From assembly GCA_963402885.1 (NCBI GenBank), contig OY727094.1, positions 17,176,501 to 17,240,500 on the forward strand: a stretch of 64,000 nt of DNA. Direction: 5' to 3'. A program made the translations under genes and the position numbers. The DNA comes from Antedon bifida. Taxonomy: Eukaryota > Echinodermata > Crinoidea > Comatulida > Antedonidae. The notes beneath the pieces were generated by a model. The model was not told the origin of the DNA, did no database searches, and saw only the letters and a program-made list of their open reading frames with translations. Below are positions 1 to 14,700 of this stretch, piece after piece; the stretch's first letter is position 1; each line of letters starts with the position of its first letter.

Positions 1-2132
1 GTGTATAAAGACATGGATACACTGAGGCGTGTATAAAGACAAGGATACACTGAGGCGTGTATAAAGACAAGGATACACTGAGGCGTGTATAAAGACAAGG
101 ATACACTGAGGCGTGTATAAAGACATGGATACACTGAGGCGTGTATCAAGACAAGGATACACTGAGGCGTGTATAAAGACAAGGATACACTGAGGCGTGT
201 ATCAAGACAAGGATACACTGAGGCGTGTATAAAGACAAGGATACACTGAGGCGTGTATAAAGACAAGGATACACTGAGGCGTGTATAAAGACAAGGATAC
301 ACTGAGGCGTGTATAAAGACAAGGATACACTGAGGCGTGTATAATGACAAGGATACACTGAGGCGTGTATAAAGACATGGATACACTGAGGCGTGTATAA
401 AGACAAGGATACACTGAGGCGTGTATAAAGACAAGGATACACTGAGGCGTGTATAAAGACAAGGATACACTGAGGCGTGTATCAAGACAAGGATACACTG
501 AGGCGTGTATAAAGACAAGGATACACTGAGGCGTGTATAAAGAAGAGGATACACTGAGGCGTGTATAAAGACAAGGATACACTGAGGCGTGTATCAAGAC
601 ATGGATACACTGAGGCGTGTATAAAGACAAGGATACACTGAGGCGTGTATAATGAAAAGGATACACTGAGGCGTGTATAAAGACAAGGATACACTGAGGC
701 GTGTATAAAGACAAGGATACACTGAGGCGTGTATAAAGACAAGGATACACTGAGGCGTGTATAAAGACAAGGATACACTGAGGCGTGTATAAAGACAAGG
801 ATACACTGAGGCGTGTATCAAGACAAGGATACACTGAGGCGTGTATAAAGACAAGGATACACTGAGGCGTGTATAAAGACAAGGATACACTGAGGCGTGT
901 ATAAAGACATGGATACACGGAGGCGTGTATAAAGACAAGGATACACTGAGGCGTGTATAAAGACAAGGATACACTGAGGCGTGTATAAAGACAAGGATAC
1001 ACTGAGGCGTGTATAAAGACATGGATACACTGAGGCGTGTATAAAGACATGGATACACTGAGGCGTGTATAAAGACAAGGATACACTGAGGCGTGTATAA
1101 AGACAAGGATACACTGAGGCGTGTATAAAGACAAGGATACACTGAGGCGTGTATAAAGACATGGATACACGGAGGCGTGTATAAAGACAAGGATACACTG
1201 AGGCGTGTATAAAGACAAGGATACACTGAGGCGTGTATAAAGACAAGGATACACTGAGGCGTGTATAAAGACATGGATACACTGAGGCGTGTATAAAGAC
1301 ATGGATACACTGAGGCGTGTATAAAGACAAGGATACACTGAGGCGTGTATCAAGACAAGGATACACTGAGGCGTGTATAAAGACAAGGATACACTGAGGC
1401 GTGTATAAAGACAAGGATACACTGAGGCGTGTATAAAGACAAGGATACACTGAGGCGTGTATAAAGACAAGGATACACTGAGGCGTGTATAAAGACAAGG
1501 ATACACTGAGGCGTGTATAAAGACAAGGATACACTGAGGCGTGTATAAAGACAAGGATACACTGAGGCGTGTATAAAGACAAGGATACACTGAGGCGTGT
1601 ATAAAGACAAGAATACACTGAGGCGTGTATAAAGACAAGGATACACTGAGGCGTGTATAAAGACAAGGATACACTGAGGCGTGTATAAAGACATGGATAC
1701 ACTGAGGTGTGTATAAAGACATGGATACACTGAGGCGTGTATAAAGACATGGATAAACTGAGGCGTGTATAAAGACAAGGATACACTGAGGCATGTATAA
1801 AGACAAGAATACACTGAGGCGTGTATAAAGACAAGGATACACTGAGGCGTGTATAAAGACAAGGATACACTGAGGCGTGTATAAAGACATGGATACACTG
1901 AGGCGTGTATAAAGACATGGATACACTGAGGCGTGTATAAAGACAAGGATACACTGAGGCGTGTATCAAGACAAGGATACACGAAGGCGTGTATAAAGAC
2001 AAGGATACACTGAGGCGTGTATAAAGACAAGGATACACTGAGGCGTGTATAAAGACAAGGATACACTGAGGCGTGTATAAAGACAAGGATACACTGAGGC
2101 GTGTAGAAAGACAAGTTCACGAAGGCGTGTAT
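1..2132. repeat. 28-bp tandem satellite, about 76 copies
   Basis: A 28-bp unit beginning GTGTATAAAGACAAGG and ending CACTGAGGC is repeated head to tail from the first base, so the array continues beyond the left edge. Copies differ mainly at two sites (ACAAGG or ACATGG; ATAAAG or ATCAAG). The last units, about 2097-2132, are degraded, as expected at an array edge. Because 28 is not a multiple of 3, three units make an 84-nt, 28-codon period without stops on the minus strand. The long minus-strand frames here are therefore a by-product of the repeat and not a gene. Confidence 0.97.
841..1344. repeat. Duplicated 9-unit higher-order block in the satellite
   Basis: The order of unit variants from 841 to 1092 recurs from 1093 to 1344, exactly 252 bp (9 units) later. 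Both blocks share a rare CGGAGG variant in an ACATGG unit (units starting at 897 and 1149), then three ACAAGG units, then two ACATGG units. This is a local higher-order duplication, the usual product of unequal exchange. Confidence 0.75.
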
Positions 2133-2506
2133 AACTGCAAATAAAATAAATTGTGTGCATAGTTTTTATAATAGAAATATAATGAGTAAAGTTATTTCTT
2201 GAATAAAACAAAATGGTGTTGTTATTATGCTAATCAACAACATAAAACATCTAACCAGTAGTTCTTTGAACTTTTGATAAAGAATTTTCTGAAGCGGTTT
2301 TTCTTTTCTTTATAGAAGGTTGGTCAGTGTCAGATTTTGAGGTAGAAGCTAAATACAAATGATAAAACATCATTAAGCAAAGGTATTTTTTACATGTAAC
2401 ATAAAAACTAGAGATAAAGGATAAAATGCATCAACTGAAAATTTGAGGTTTGGAATATCATTAGTTAAAGAACAAAAATAAGAATGTTTGAATTTTTTTT
2501 TATGTC
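2133..2506. other. 3' flank of the ROCO gene
   Basis: AT-rich sequence lies between the satellite and the stop codon of the minus-strand gene. It should hold the 3' UTR. I did not find a clear AATAAA on the minus strand, so the polyadenylation site is unassigned. Confidence 0.4.
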
Positions 2507-2752
2507 TTATGGATTATGGATTATTAGTCCTATACCTTGTTCATCTTTTATTTCTCCAAACAGTTTACGGTAACGTTTCACGTCCATTCCTCTGCTTCTA
2601 CATGGCAACACATCTTGGTCAAATTTGCGAACAACCTGCATATGAGTATGTTCACTATTTGAACATGCACAACGGATGTACATCTTTACTTCAACACCAC
2701 GTGCACCATTCTGACTTAAAACTTGCAATTCTTTTTCAAGGAAATTAAGGGC
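2507..2752 (-). CDS. ROCO gene last exon with stop
   Basis: This exon opens after CTAG with ALNFLEKELQVLSQNGARG, continues VEVKMYIRCACSNSEHTH, and ends IIHNP followed by TAA at 2507-2509. The amphipathic helix followed by a strand ending in YIRC matches the end of COR domains. No kinase, WD40 or second Death domain follows. Confidence 0.85.
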   Translation of the reverse strand, partial: ALNFLEKELQVLSQNGARGVEVKMYIRCACSNSEHTHMQVVRKFDQDVLPCRSRGMDVKRYRKLFGEIKDEQGIGLIIHNP

Positions 2753-5700
2753 CTAGAAAAAATAAAAAATATTTCAAATAATCTCAATAAAATGACTTTA
2801 CTACATTTAAAATGATTTAAAGAGAAAAATAATAATACTTATATCTAATTGTCTTATCTTATATCTTATATTACATATTTACACAGACATTTATAATCAT
2901 TCAAAAATAACCCAGGAGCTTATAAATTTACACTGACAAAACAAGCAAAATTATACTATTAACATTAGTTTATTTGGTACTTATAGTTTACCTTCTTACA
3001 GATGCTAGGTTGTGGATCATCATCTTCAGGAGAGCTACTTTCTGATTCAGTGTTAATGATTGTCGTTCTGACAATTGTTGTCTGCAATATAAAAAACAAA
3101 TCAATTCCAAAGTGATTACCACTGATATCATTCCAGAAATGGCAATAAACCAAGTAAATTTAAAGTTACTGACAGTGTATATTTTAATATCTGTTATATC
3201 CAGAAGTGGTGACCAACAAAAACAGAGAATGGTTTAATAAACATATATAAACAACATAAGAACAATCCCCCAATATAATACTTGTGATTTTACTGGCATT
3301 CAAGGCATGATTGCATTATCAAGTTTACCTGGAACAAACGGCAATTGTTGATGGTAGCTACATTTAGAATGACAAGATGATGGCCATCAATGTTCAGTTC
3401 TACATGCTCGTAAGATAATCTAGGCTCATCATCTTCCATTTGAAATTCCTCGATAAATTTAGTTGCAACACGTTGAAAGAGATCATCTGGTAGGTAGCCA
3501 TCAAAGTCATGAAAGAGAGAAACAGCACGCTTCTCTTCATATTCAACTCTTGTTGAATCATCCCGTTGGGGCTTCAGGCGTGAAAGAACATAGAATATTC
3601 GCCCAACATTCTGCAAAAAATAAAATAAATGTTTATTAGATTGACAACAAATAATTCCATTACTGTACAAAATTTAACACAACTTAAATACCCTTTCACA
3701 CTTTTTTTTCACACATTAACCCAAAAGTTTGCATGAGAGACACAAAGAAGCTAATTATCTCATTTGACTCATCCTTCCATTATTATGCTGCAACAGTTTT
3801 TTATCCAATTTACCTCTGTTTAAATTGTATTATTTATTTTATAAACATGTGTAAACAACAGCTAAACTAATGAAATTCAAAGTTTGTGCTAATTCAATGT
3901 AGCATAAAGTATTTTAGTTTATTTGGTACTTATAGCTTACCTTCTTACAGATGCTAGGTTGTGGATCATCATCTTCAGGAGAGCTGCTTCCTGATTCTGT
4001 GTTCATGATTGTCGTTCTGACAATTGTTGTCTGCAATTACAAAAAAAAACAAATCAATTCCAAAGTGATTACCACTGATATCATTCCAGTTGATGATCTC
4101 ATCTTACTCATCCTTCCATATATGCTGTAACAGTTTTCCATTAAAAAAATAAAATAAGATGTTTATTAGATTGAACATCCAACAAATAATTCCATTACTG
4201 TACAAAATTAACACAATTTAAATACCTTTTTACTCTTTTTTTCACACATTAATCCAAAAGTTTGCATGAGAGACACAAAGAAGATAATCATCTCATCTGA
4301 CTCATCCTTCCATATATGCTGCAACAGTTTTTCATCTAATTTACCCCTGTTTAAATTTCTCCAAAGCTGTTTCAGAGATGGCTAAAAAAATACAAACAAC
4401 ACATTTTTTTAATATCTGTTAATGTAACTATACTGTAATTAGTAATTCTTCTAGTCATTTGTCACACTCACAAACTAAGTTTTTATTTTTTAGGTATCTC
4501 TATATTTTCTGCATTTTGTTATTTGAGAGCAGGTGACTCATCCTTATGCTAAACTAGACATTTGTTCTCAAGATCTTTAGTTCACATGGTCTCTTAATAC
4601 ACTACTGCACCCACTTTGGTTAATACAACTTAACAAGGGTATCTATTTAAAATGTCTTATACAGAACCTCCTGTAAGCGGCCACCCTCAGGACCGGGAAA
4701 AGTGGCTGCATACAGGAGGTGACCGCTTACGTGAGGTTCTGCCGATAGGAGGCCAAAATCACATATTATGGTTATGCACAATGTTTTTCGGCGTTCTTAA
4801 CGCAACAGGCCTCTAAATTCTCCAGCTAATTGTATTTTATTGTTTATGATCAGGTATCATTAGTATTGTTTATGATTTTCAGACAAATTTTAAAAGCTTT
4901 TATGCATGAAAATGGTCGGTCAAAAACACAGGAATGTTCTTCATACATACAAAAATCATTACATAGTCACAACAATTTTCTTTTTCTATTTGCAGAGTTT
5001 ATTGTCAAAACCCCCGAAAACAAAATAACAGTAGGCTTATTAAAAACATCAGGTGTAGGCCAAGTTTGTCTCACTCTTATACACAGCAATAAGTCGTGCT
5101 TCTTCCATCATCAGTTGATTAGAACATTCGACTGTCCTGCCCGTAAATACCATTCCCACAGTAATGTGTTAAGCTCAGCAAATGTCTCAGCATTGGACCT
5201 TTTCTGCATCATAGTGCAATCTTGTTTAGTCCACATCTCTAAAATGTTTTCTTTATACTTTAAAATTTTGCTTATCTGCTAATTTTCTTGCGCTGGTTCT
5301 CTCATTACTAAATAGTTGGATAACTTCTACTTTTTGAGACAAAGTAAGACAGACAAAGAATTAAGACATACTCTTTCACAACTGGCATCTGAAGACAACG
5401 GACTTGATTTGATAGCAGGCATCGCGCCCTCTCTTTTTACTAGGGACCAGGCTAGGGGCACAGCAAATGATAGACTTAAAATAGACCAGTTCATTTACTG
5501 TTGTAAAAACGCTTAGCAACAGCAATCAAAGCTGGGTAGGCGTTTATTCAAAGATAGTTGGTTTATTCATACCACATCAGACAGTACGAACCCTCTCAGA
5601 TATATACAGACGGTACACAGTGATGAACACTTGAGTAAACTTTTCGAAATTCTTCATTGAATCCTTAATTCGCGGATATTATTTCTACAAAGATGAGACC

Positions 5701-8700
5701 ACATGGGATCCAGAAATAGAGAGAAAAAAGAGATTTAAAGCGAGAACCTAATAGCATAAAAGATAATAATAATAATAATAACATAAACGACAACAAATAT
5801 AATAATAATATCATAATAATAATAAAATCTTTATTTTAAAACACAACAAAATGTGTTCTTCCACAAGGCCGTATCTATATATAAATTATGGTTAATTCTG
5901 ACATAGGCGAGCACAATGGAAAACTTCGGTACAAATCTCTGCCTTGGATACCTACCTGATCTATCTCAGATGTACCACGAAATGTAAATTTGATAACATT
6001 AGTTTTCACTATTACGATATTGTTCCATATTTCTATCTTAGGAAGATATTATAAAGAATTTTTTTAGCAAAATTTATGATTTCAACGGTAGATTTTCAAC
6101 TCAATTTCAATTCTACGCGGGTCGAAGTAATTTCCGGGTTCACGATAAGTTCACATGTTGCAACTTCCTGGTTTCAACTAGGTTGGCTGTTAGGGACTAT
6201 AGCCATTTTAGTTTTTTGTTTATTTTCGGATCGGACCGCGCATGTGAAGGTACGGTAGTTCAAAAACAAAAATTTTTTTGCAAATTAATAAAGATCAAAT
6301 TGAATATACGTCATAAAGCATCGGAATATATTGTGTGGGGAATAGTATTATAAAATTACATAGGGAGATCTGATGATAAGATCTGATGATAAGTCATTTT
6401 GTTTAAAATCGAGTGAAATCCCGATAGCCGAGTTTTATTGAGAAAAGCTGGCAGGAATAACTGTAGGCTATCTGTGTCCTGTTAGGTTCGGGATGTCTGC
6501 CCATGTTGCAAGCCGTCTAAAACGTCTTCCTTCTTGGGCCGAAACGGTCCACTTTGTCGTGGAAGTTAGTTTCAAAAGATGTTTAAATTAAATAATGCAT
6601 TAATTATTAGGATGACATTTATTTGAATAAACATATCCCTTGAATAAGCACCTCCCTCAAATGAACTCCACCTCCCCTCCCCACCTCAGTCCTATAAGGG
6701 CCCTACCAAACAATGCACACTATAGGCCTACTTTAAAATGTTATTAATCATCTAAAACACTGTGAAACAGAGTAGGTTTAGTTTTACGAATGTCAAGCAT
6801 TTTCAATAATGGTAACTGACAGAAAACGTACAAGGAAAATGTCCTTTTTACCCGAGTTATATCATTCCGAGAACCATCGTCTACACTTCCTAGAGGGGGA
6901 GCGAGCGAAGCGAGCTCACCCTCTAGTGAAAGAAATAAAACTACAATATCACAATTATCAAACTGATGAACAAACAAGAAAATTATACATTGAAAAAGAA
7001 TAAAAGTATAAAACATTTATATTAATGAATTAATAGATTTTCTAATTGGTAGATAAAATTAAAACTCACAACAACAAAACAGGCTTAAATTAAGAAGAAA
7101 TCAATCTTTTGAAATTGTTTAGGGAAAGAGCATTTTTTTGTGTCAAGGTATTTACCCCCTATCGCAGGGTAAATCAGAAAGTGATGAAGATCATCTATAA
7201 ACACCGATAAAGATAATGACAGTAGGCCTACATCAACTTCACTACAACTCAATTCGAACACCTTAAATGAACATCATGAAATAATTGGCCACATTCCTCT
7301 GCGAATGTCGCCCTATGTTAGCAGGATTTTAAAGAGGAAGACAAATACAGGTACTATGACAGTAACCTGAAAGCAAGTGAACAGGGGAGCTGGATAGAAA
7401 TACTCATTTTGTGGGGACACAAAAACATCAGTTCCATGGTTATGTGCAAAACTTTCAAGTAATGGATATATGCAAGAATGATTAAAAACTATTAAATACA
7501 ATAATCAAACAAGATTTTTCACACAAGCCTTGAAATAAAGCTAATAATAATTAAGCACAATAAAGTATCAAAATTGTATTTTTGTTGTTAAATCAATACA
7601 ATTTTTTCGGGTTAAAAAATACATTTTTGTTAAAAATATCTGATGTTTTGAGATATAATTATCATATTTTATAGGGTGTAATTAAATGACCTTTAACCTT
7701 GACCCCTCATACAACTCAATTGCATTATTCTGAATCTTTAGGTTCATGATAATATTTGTAATAATAGTTTATACTATTCTTATCCAAAATACAGTACATA
7801 ATGGAAAAAGAGATAATATTTTAGAGGCCGTACTGAGACGTTTGACCTTGACCCAAAGAAAAATCAAATACATTATGATGAATCTTAAGGGTCACATGTT
7901 TGTTTAATATATTCTTATACCAAATTCTTTATGGTTTAAAAGATAATTGCGGTCAAAGTTGTAAAATGGTAGCTATTTTGATTTTATGCAAATTAGTTCA
8001 TTTAAAATGGGCAGATCAGCGTAGATTTTGGAAATAATAATATGTAATATAATATATGTATATAGTTGAGCATGTTTCAGCAAAAAAACTAACTTTTGGC
8101 TATTTGTTTGACTCAAATGGCTGTTTCCACCCATCTAATTCTTGAAATCTTCTGACAACTTCTAAAAATGAATTAGTCTTTTATAACCTAGGGGTTGGCA
8201 GGTCTGAATAAATTCAATTTCATTTTTGAATGACTGACATTAGGTTTCAATATGATATATTACAGACATAATACACCCTGCATGGTAGACATTTTGTTAT
8301 AGTTTATGGCAGATTATTATTAACAATTTATTGACACCACTCAAAATATAGCTCATGATGCTAACCTTAAGCTTAGGATCTATAACTGTGATGATTGTCT
8401 TAAACTTGTCAACTACTCCCATCAAATCTATAACAATTTTTTCTTTGAGGATCTTGTCATCTGGGTAGAACAGAATCTCACCGATGTCATGTAAGTACTC
8501 AAGAAGAACTTTGTTATTGGTTATCTTACAACGGACAAGTAAATCATTTATCTAGAAGGCAAATAAACATCACAATTAAATAAAATTTAACTCTAAAAAA
8601 AATGTTGCATTCTTGAAAGTTTTACCTAAATTTTAACCTGTGCTACTGTGTTAAATGTTAAACAGCATATTGGAAATAATACTAATAATACTACAATAAC

Positions 8701-11700
8701 CTGTATAGATAATTAATTGAGATCAATCTGAAAGAAAGAAAAATATATCTGTTCTAACCTCAGAAGTTGGTAGATATAGTTTGTCTTTTCGTAACTGTTG
8801 CATTTCCTGTAGTATTTGCAGCCATTTGATTGGCAAAATGCGAACCATTGTCTGGACTAATTTTTGTATTTGGCGAATTATTTTAGAAGCACCACTCTTT
8901 TCAAATGGGACACTGTTTTCAATGGTAAATAGCTCTCCTTGATACACCATGTCCTCAAATGGTTTTCCCTCCAGGGCTTTCCAAATTTTATTCTCTATTT
9001 CTTCTACCTAAAATAAAAAATAACATGGGCTATCTTAGGACATGCTTATGTATACTTCTCGATATTAGTGATATGTGATATATATTACTATTAAGTTTTC
9101 AAGGTTTTTAATCTGTTTCCTTATGCTGTTTTCTAGTTTTCATTTTCAAACACAACTGCTGTTGTTTAGCTTTATAATACATCTATAATTTATATCCATA
9201 ATGATTTCTTATAATATTGTCCTTTAATTACTCTATCCAATTATTAAATTTATTTAACATTATTTATATCCCAGTATATTTATTTATTCATTAACAAACA
9301 TATAAATATAGAACAGATGCAAAAATGATAAAAAAGAGCTGAATTGCAGTAATAATAATAATATTAGTTGCAACATCAACCTAATAACAGTTACGAAAAC
9401 GAACATGAAAATACAATATACTATAAACGCACCCTGATAACAAATTAAAAACTATGGCATACATAAGAAAATGCTAAATATTGTGTATGAATCCAGATAT
9501 TGTCAATAAATCATAAGCAATAATTACAATACACAATTTTATAATGTTTAATGAAACAAAATGTGATGACATATGTACCCTTTGTTGTCTTTCTTGTTCA
9601 GTTTTACCAAGGCTCTCATAATGTGTACCAATCAGCAATATCTTGTTATTTTGTCCTTTTCTTACGTTTACAAAAACTGAACGAATCCAAAACAGAATGA
9701 ACTCAAGATTTGTCATTCGATGTCCATACACATTTCCCTATATTACAGGCATAAATCAAATTTAAAAAATTATGAACGACACTAAAAAGTTTATAAATCT
9801 AATTAGGCTTTAAACTAATTGTGCATAATTTTCTTTTATGAATATAGTAAATAAAAACTAATACTATCATAGAAGTAGAATTAAGTTATAAATTTTGGTG
9901 TAAACATACTGCTATTTGAACAATGTGATGATAAAGTAAGGAAAACCAAGAAGGAAACTTTATGATTACATACAACATACAAGTGTTACTCATATTTTTA
10001 AAAAAATGATTACCGTTGTTGGATCACAAACTTTAGCTGGGGCATTAAGATCTTCATTCAGGTTAAATACCACACATACAACAGCAAAAGATACCATGAA
10101 TATCTAGTAAACATTGATAAAACAACCATAGATTATTAATATTAAAAACTGTTTATACACCTGTGTTACAGTATATACTGGCACAATTGGTCTAATCATT
10201 TGATACTCATTGTTTTCCTCCCACAATGCACATATACATTTACATCAATAATCATTAGTTATGGTAGACATCAATGAATACTACTGTAGTACTCCCAGCA
10301 CAAGACATCCTCCGGCTGGCATAATATGTCAGGTTTTACAGAAATTCTGGTATTCCAAATGTATTTTGGGAACTTTTTTTGACTGAAGAAAAAGTCTGGT
10401 TTTGGGATAGGTTTTTCTGATTTTGAGCGAGTTTAGCATTGGTTGTACTAAATTGTAAGAAGAAAATGTTTATAATACATTGCAATAATAATTGTATTTT
10501 ATATCTGATACTGACATACTGTTACCATATTAGATCCACATATGATAACATTTTATTTTATAAGGAAGGTTATAGATTCTTACTTAAAATCAAGTGAGCA
10601 AACTTTTTGATTTCAGTGTTGATATTGTAACAAGGCCAAAAGACAAAGCAAAGATTCTCAACACAACCTCAAGAGGCATGTATGCTGAATATTGAAGGTA
10701 AAACTAATATCTATAAAAACAAATTAAATAAATCAATAACATTTACCCGTTGTATCACATGGTATATTGGTTGCCCTCCAAAGTCCCAGATGTTCATAAC
10801 AAACTTGTTGCTATCCACTTGAGAGTCACCACCTTCTCTTGCAAAACGAAGTTTGCTTACAACTTTGTTCAAGAACTCTTTAGGAATTTCTGGTCTCTCA
10901 AGTTTGTCTTCATACACTGGTTCTGTTGTGATAAAATAATAATACACAATACAACAGTTTAATTCAATATCATTTCAACATTTAAAAACAAAATAGAAAT
11001 CCATCATAATAAAGCTGTTCCTTTTTATTTAAATCTTGATAACTTTAAAAACAGACAAGACAGATGGAGGCAGGCTGAGTATATAGAGCAGGATGACAGG
11101 TCTCATATGTGATTACCAACTATAACTTTTTGGTTAAAAGAAAAGTATTTCCAATGCAATATTTAAGCATTCTAAACCTTATCCTTTCCAATCAATTGTT
11201 TAGTGATGAGTTTATTTAACCACATTGTACTGCAAGTTGCAGAGGTCCCAAGTTGAAAAAAACGAAATTTCGGGTAAACAATAGAGGGCATCCTATAATA
11301 ATTTTAATTATATAGAGGGCACTATATAAGCTACTATTAAGTTATACAAAAAATCTCAAGCGTACATTATCTGGGATATCCAATACCAAATTTGCTAGGC
11401 CTAGGCCTACCTGCAAGTTTATGGTGTTCAGTAATAAACAATGGGTAATGTCAGACCATGGTCAGACACCTTTCCCGTGTGTTATATAGCCTAGCCACCT
11501 AGGCCTACGATAATTTTTTTAATAAAGTAGACTTTTTGTCCACACTAGTGTTTCACAGACATTTGCATGTAAAAAAATATTTAAAGTAAAGTCCTTTTTA
11601 CTTCGTGGGTAGACACCGCCCGACTCTCTATTGACACATGGGTGACATCAATACAATAACAATACAATGTCACATGTGTGATTGGCTTGTTGGCTTGGCA

Positions 11701-14700
11701 GTTGATGGATGGCTGTTAATTTGTGAAACAAAGCCCTAATAAATGCCTTTGTTTAAATACTGGGCGTCATTATAAACAGTGCCAGGAGTGTTATTTTGTG
11801 AAAACTTTGTCTAATTTCAGTTATTTTAGATGAAAATTCTCTAGACTAGGCCTAGCTAAGCCTAGGCCTAAATCATCCAGATTTTCGGGGGGAAATAACC
11901 AATTTTCAGGTAGGCGGGGGATCTGCATAAAAAATCGGGGAAAATCGGAAAAACCCGCAAATTTCTGGGAACTTGGGACCTCTGAAGTTGATTACACAGC
12001 AGTGTCATACAATATACAAATACTAGTATTAACTAACAGAGTTCGGTATAACAACAAACGAAGAAGAGCAGGTAGAAATAATTAGCAATTTCTTTGAAAA
12101 CGTCTATCACAAATCACAAGAAAAACCTGTAAACGAAAACATTAAACCTATTGAAATGAAGTCTCCCTTTACAAGTGATGAAGTTGCCAAAGCAGCCAAA
12201 TGCTTAAAAAATAATAAAAGCCCAGGAAGTGACCAAGTATACTCTGAAATGGTAAAATATGCACCTATAGAAGTTTTTAACCACATAGCAGAAATATATA
12301 ACCAAACAGCTAAAACAGGAAACATACCTAAAGAAATCAACGAAGGCATATTGCATCCAATACCGAAACCAGGCAAGAAAAAAGGTCCACCAAAAAACAT
12401 CCGACCCATCATCCTTCTGTCGGTTCTTAGGAAAATGCTAGCAATATGCTTACTTAATAGGATAAACGACAGATTAGATGAACATGTCCCTGTAACACAG
12501 GCCGCGTATCGCAGAGGACGAAGCACTACTGAACATGTACATACATGCAAAATGAAAAGGCAATTGCGTCATCTAACTACGAAATAATATTACTACTACT
12601 TGACATGACCAGTGCTTTTGACACTGTGCGGAGGAATACTCTATTCGACATACTGACACATATATTACAAGATGATGAACTACACATGTTGAAAGTTTTG
12701 ATAAACAATGTAAAATTAAGCGTTTGAATTGGAAAACAGACAGGGAAATTGTTTACTACTACACTAGGAGTACCACAAGGTGACTGTATGTCTCCGATAC
12801 TGTTCACACTATACCTAGCAAAGGCACTCGAATCAGCAAACACAACACCATTATCCCTACAACAGCTTAATATCCAGATGCAGTATGCAGACGACATTTC
12901 ATTCATTAGCGACTCAAAAGAACACATAACTAAAATAAAGAAAAATGTAACAGAGAAATTAGCAGAATTCAATCTAAAGATAAACGAAAGTAAAACAGAA
13001 GAATACCTAATAGGAAGAAATACCGATAGCAAATGGGAAGAAAGCAAATACCTTGGTAGTAACTTGGACACAGAAAAAGACATTAAAAGAAGAAAATCAC
13101 TAGCAGCTATGGCATAATATAAGCTGAAGTCGTCGCTAGAACACAAAACGATGTCTATAGACGTGAAATCCCGTTTGTTTGACGCATACATAGCAAGTAT
13201 TTTCTTATATAACAGTGAACTCTGGGTACTAAACAAAAAATTACAAGAGAGTATAGATATATATCACAGGAAAATGTTGCGAAAGATGATAGATATTAAA
13301 TTAACAGATAGAGTGTGTAACACGAAAATATACGAGATAACAAAACAAGAAGAATAGAGTAAAAGAATTAAACGAAGGAGACTAAAATGGTATGGACACA
13401 TAATTAGATTACCGGATGATACCCCAATCAAACAAACAATGAAGGAAACTAACAGGAAAGTAAAACGACCCGTAGGAAGACCAAGAAATAACTGGATGAA
13501 TCAAATAAAGAAAGACTTACAAGGACAAGTAGACACAAACACAATAACAAACCATCCTGCCAAAAACAGAAAAAAATGGAAACAAATTGTGGAAAGCGTA
13601 ATGTCGGAAGACGGAAAATGTTAACAAGAAGAAGAGAAGATAGTATTAACTGTCAAAGTAACTTGCAAGATAATATATGTTCATTAGCAGACACTGATGA
13701 TATCATTAAATTTCCGCTCCTTTAATCATTTCAATATTTAGCACTTTAGTCTTTATTTCTAATATCATTAATATGTATGAACAGCACAATCAAATACATT
13801 TTAAAATAAATATTTACCCTCTTTTTGTGGGCTTGGCATTGGATTTGTTCTTTTTGATGTTTCACGAGATTTGGCTTCCTGTTTTGATGTTGATGCTTCT
13901 GTGGGGTTTTTCTCTTTCTCAGGTCTACTTTCTGAAAAATGTGTTGATATAATTAAAGATGCTACCTTGTTATTAGCATTCATCATTATGTTTTAGAATC
14001 AAATTAACTTGGCAACAACAAGGGTTAGTGTAATGAATCATTTTTTGTCGATTCCAACCTGATCCAATTTGCCATCATCATTATAATATGTGTATCTTTT
14101 GTATTCTCTATTTGAATTCAAATGTCACAGCAGTAATCACAGCAAAATGCTGTATAAACCTGTCTTTTATCCAAACTTTTATAATAAATTTATTTAAAAA
14201 AATCTCTTTTGTACCAATTTTATATTGATTGGTATTTTGGCCTTTATAGTTATACTTTTAAATTTATTTTACAGCAGATTACAATAACAATAAAGACATT
14301 TTTTAAGTAAATTTGAATTAACTTTCATTAAAATCTTTTACCAGATTTTGTTTCCTGCTTTGATGGTCCTGCTCTTGGTGTGTATCCTTTTGTATGGCGT
14401 GGAATTTTCAACATTTGTTTAACTGTGACATCAGTGACAGCATCCTGATACATGTCTAAAGCTTTTAAATTAAAAAATGTTAATAAAATCATGTATATAT
14501 TATTTTATTTCTTACACAGTTACATTGGTTTTTAAAAGCATAGAAATTTTGAAACCATTTTTATGATGTTGTTGCAATAATTTAAAAACTAATTTATCCT
14601 CAAATTGAATTTAAATAACTTGTATGTTTATATGGTAGTGGTTTTCTCCATGCATTTATGAAATATCAAAGTCATTTGTGTGCAAGAACTAGTCGCAAAT

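Larger units (their letters stand above)
4382..8365. other. Intron without recognisable genes
   Basis: This is a 4-kb intron of the ROCO gene, apart from the small repeats listed separately at 4662, 5759 and 6870. The 150-codon plus-strand frame at 4830-5282 has no motif I know and no clear promoter or splice context, so I leave it unannotated. Confidence 0.5.

Noticed and set aside
1-2132. CRISPR-like array
   Set aside because: The repeats are contiguous with no unique spacers, and the DNA is clearly animal.
146-2211. Long minus-strand open frames of up to 574 codons with a YTPQCILVFIHASVYPCL repeat
   Set aside because: They are the translation of the 28-bp satellite, which happens to lack stops in several frames. 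Several frames are open at once and there is no gene context.
4830-5282. 150-codon plus-strand frame as a gene
   Set aside because: Composition is like AT-rich intron, with no motif, signal or splice support, and it lies inside an intron of the ROCO gene on the other strand.
12107-13236. Minus-strand frames of 147 and 219 codons
   Set aside because: They are antisense shadows of the LINE reverse transcriptase, whose motifs read on the plus strand.
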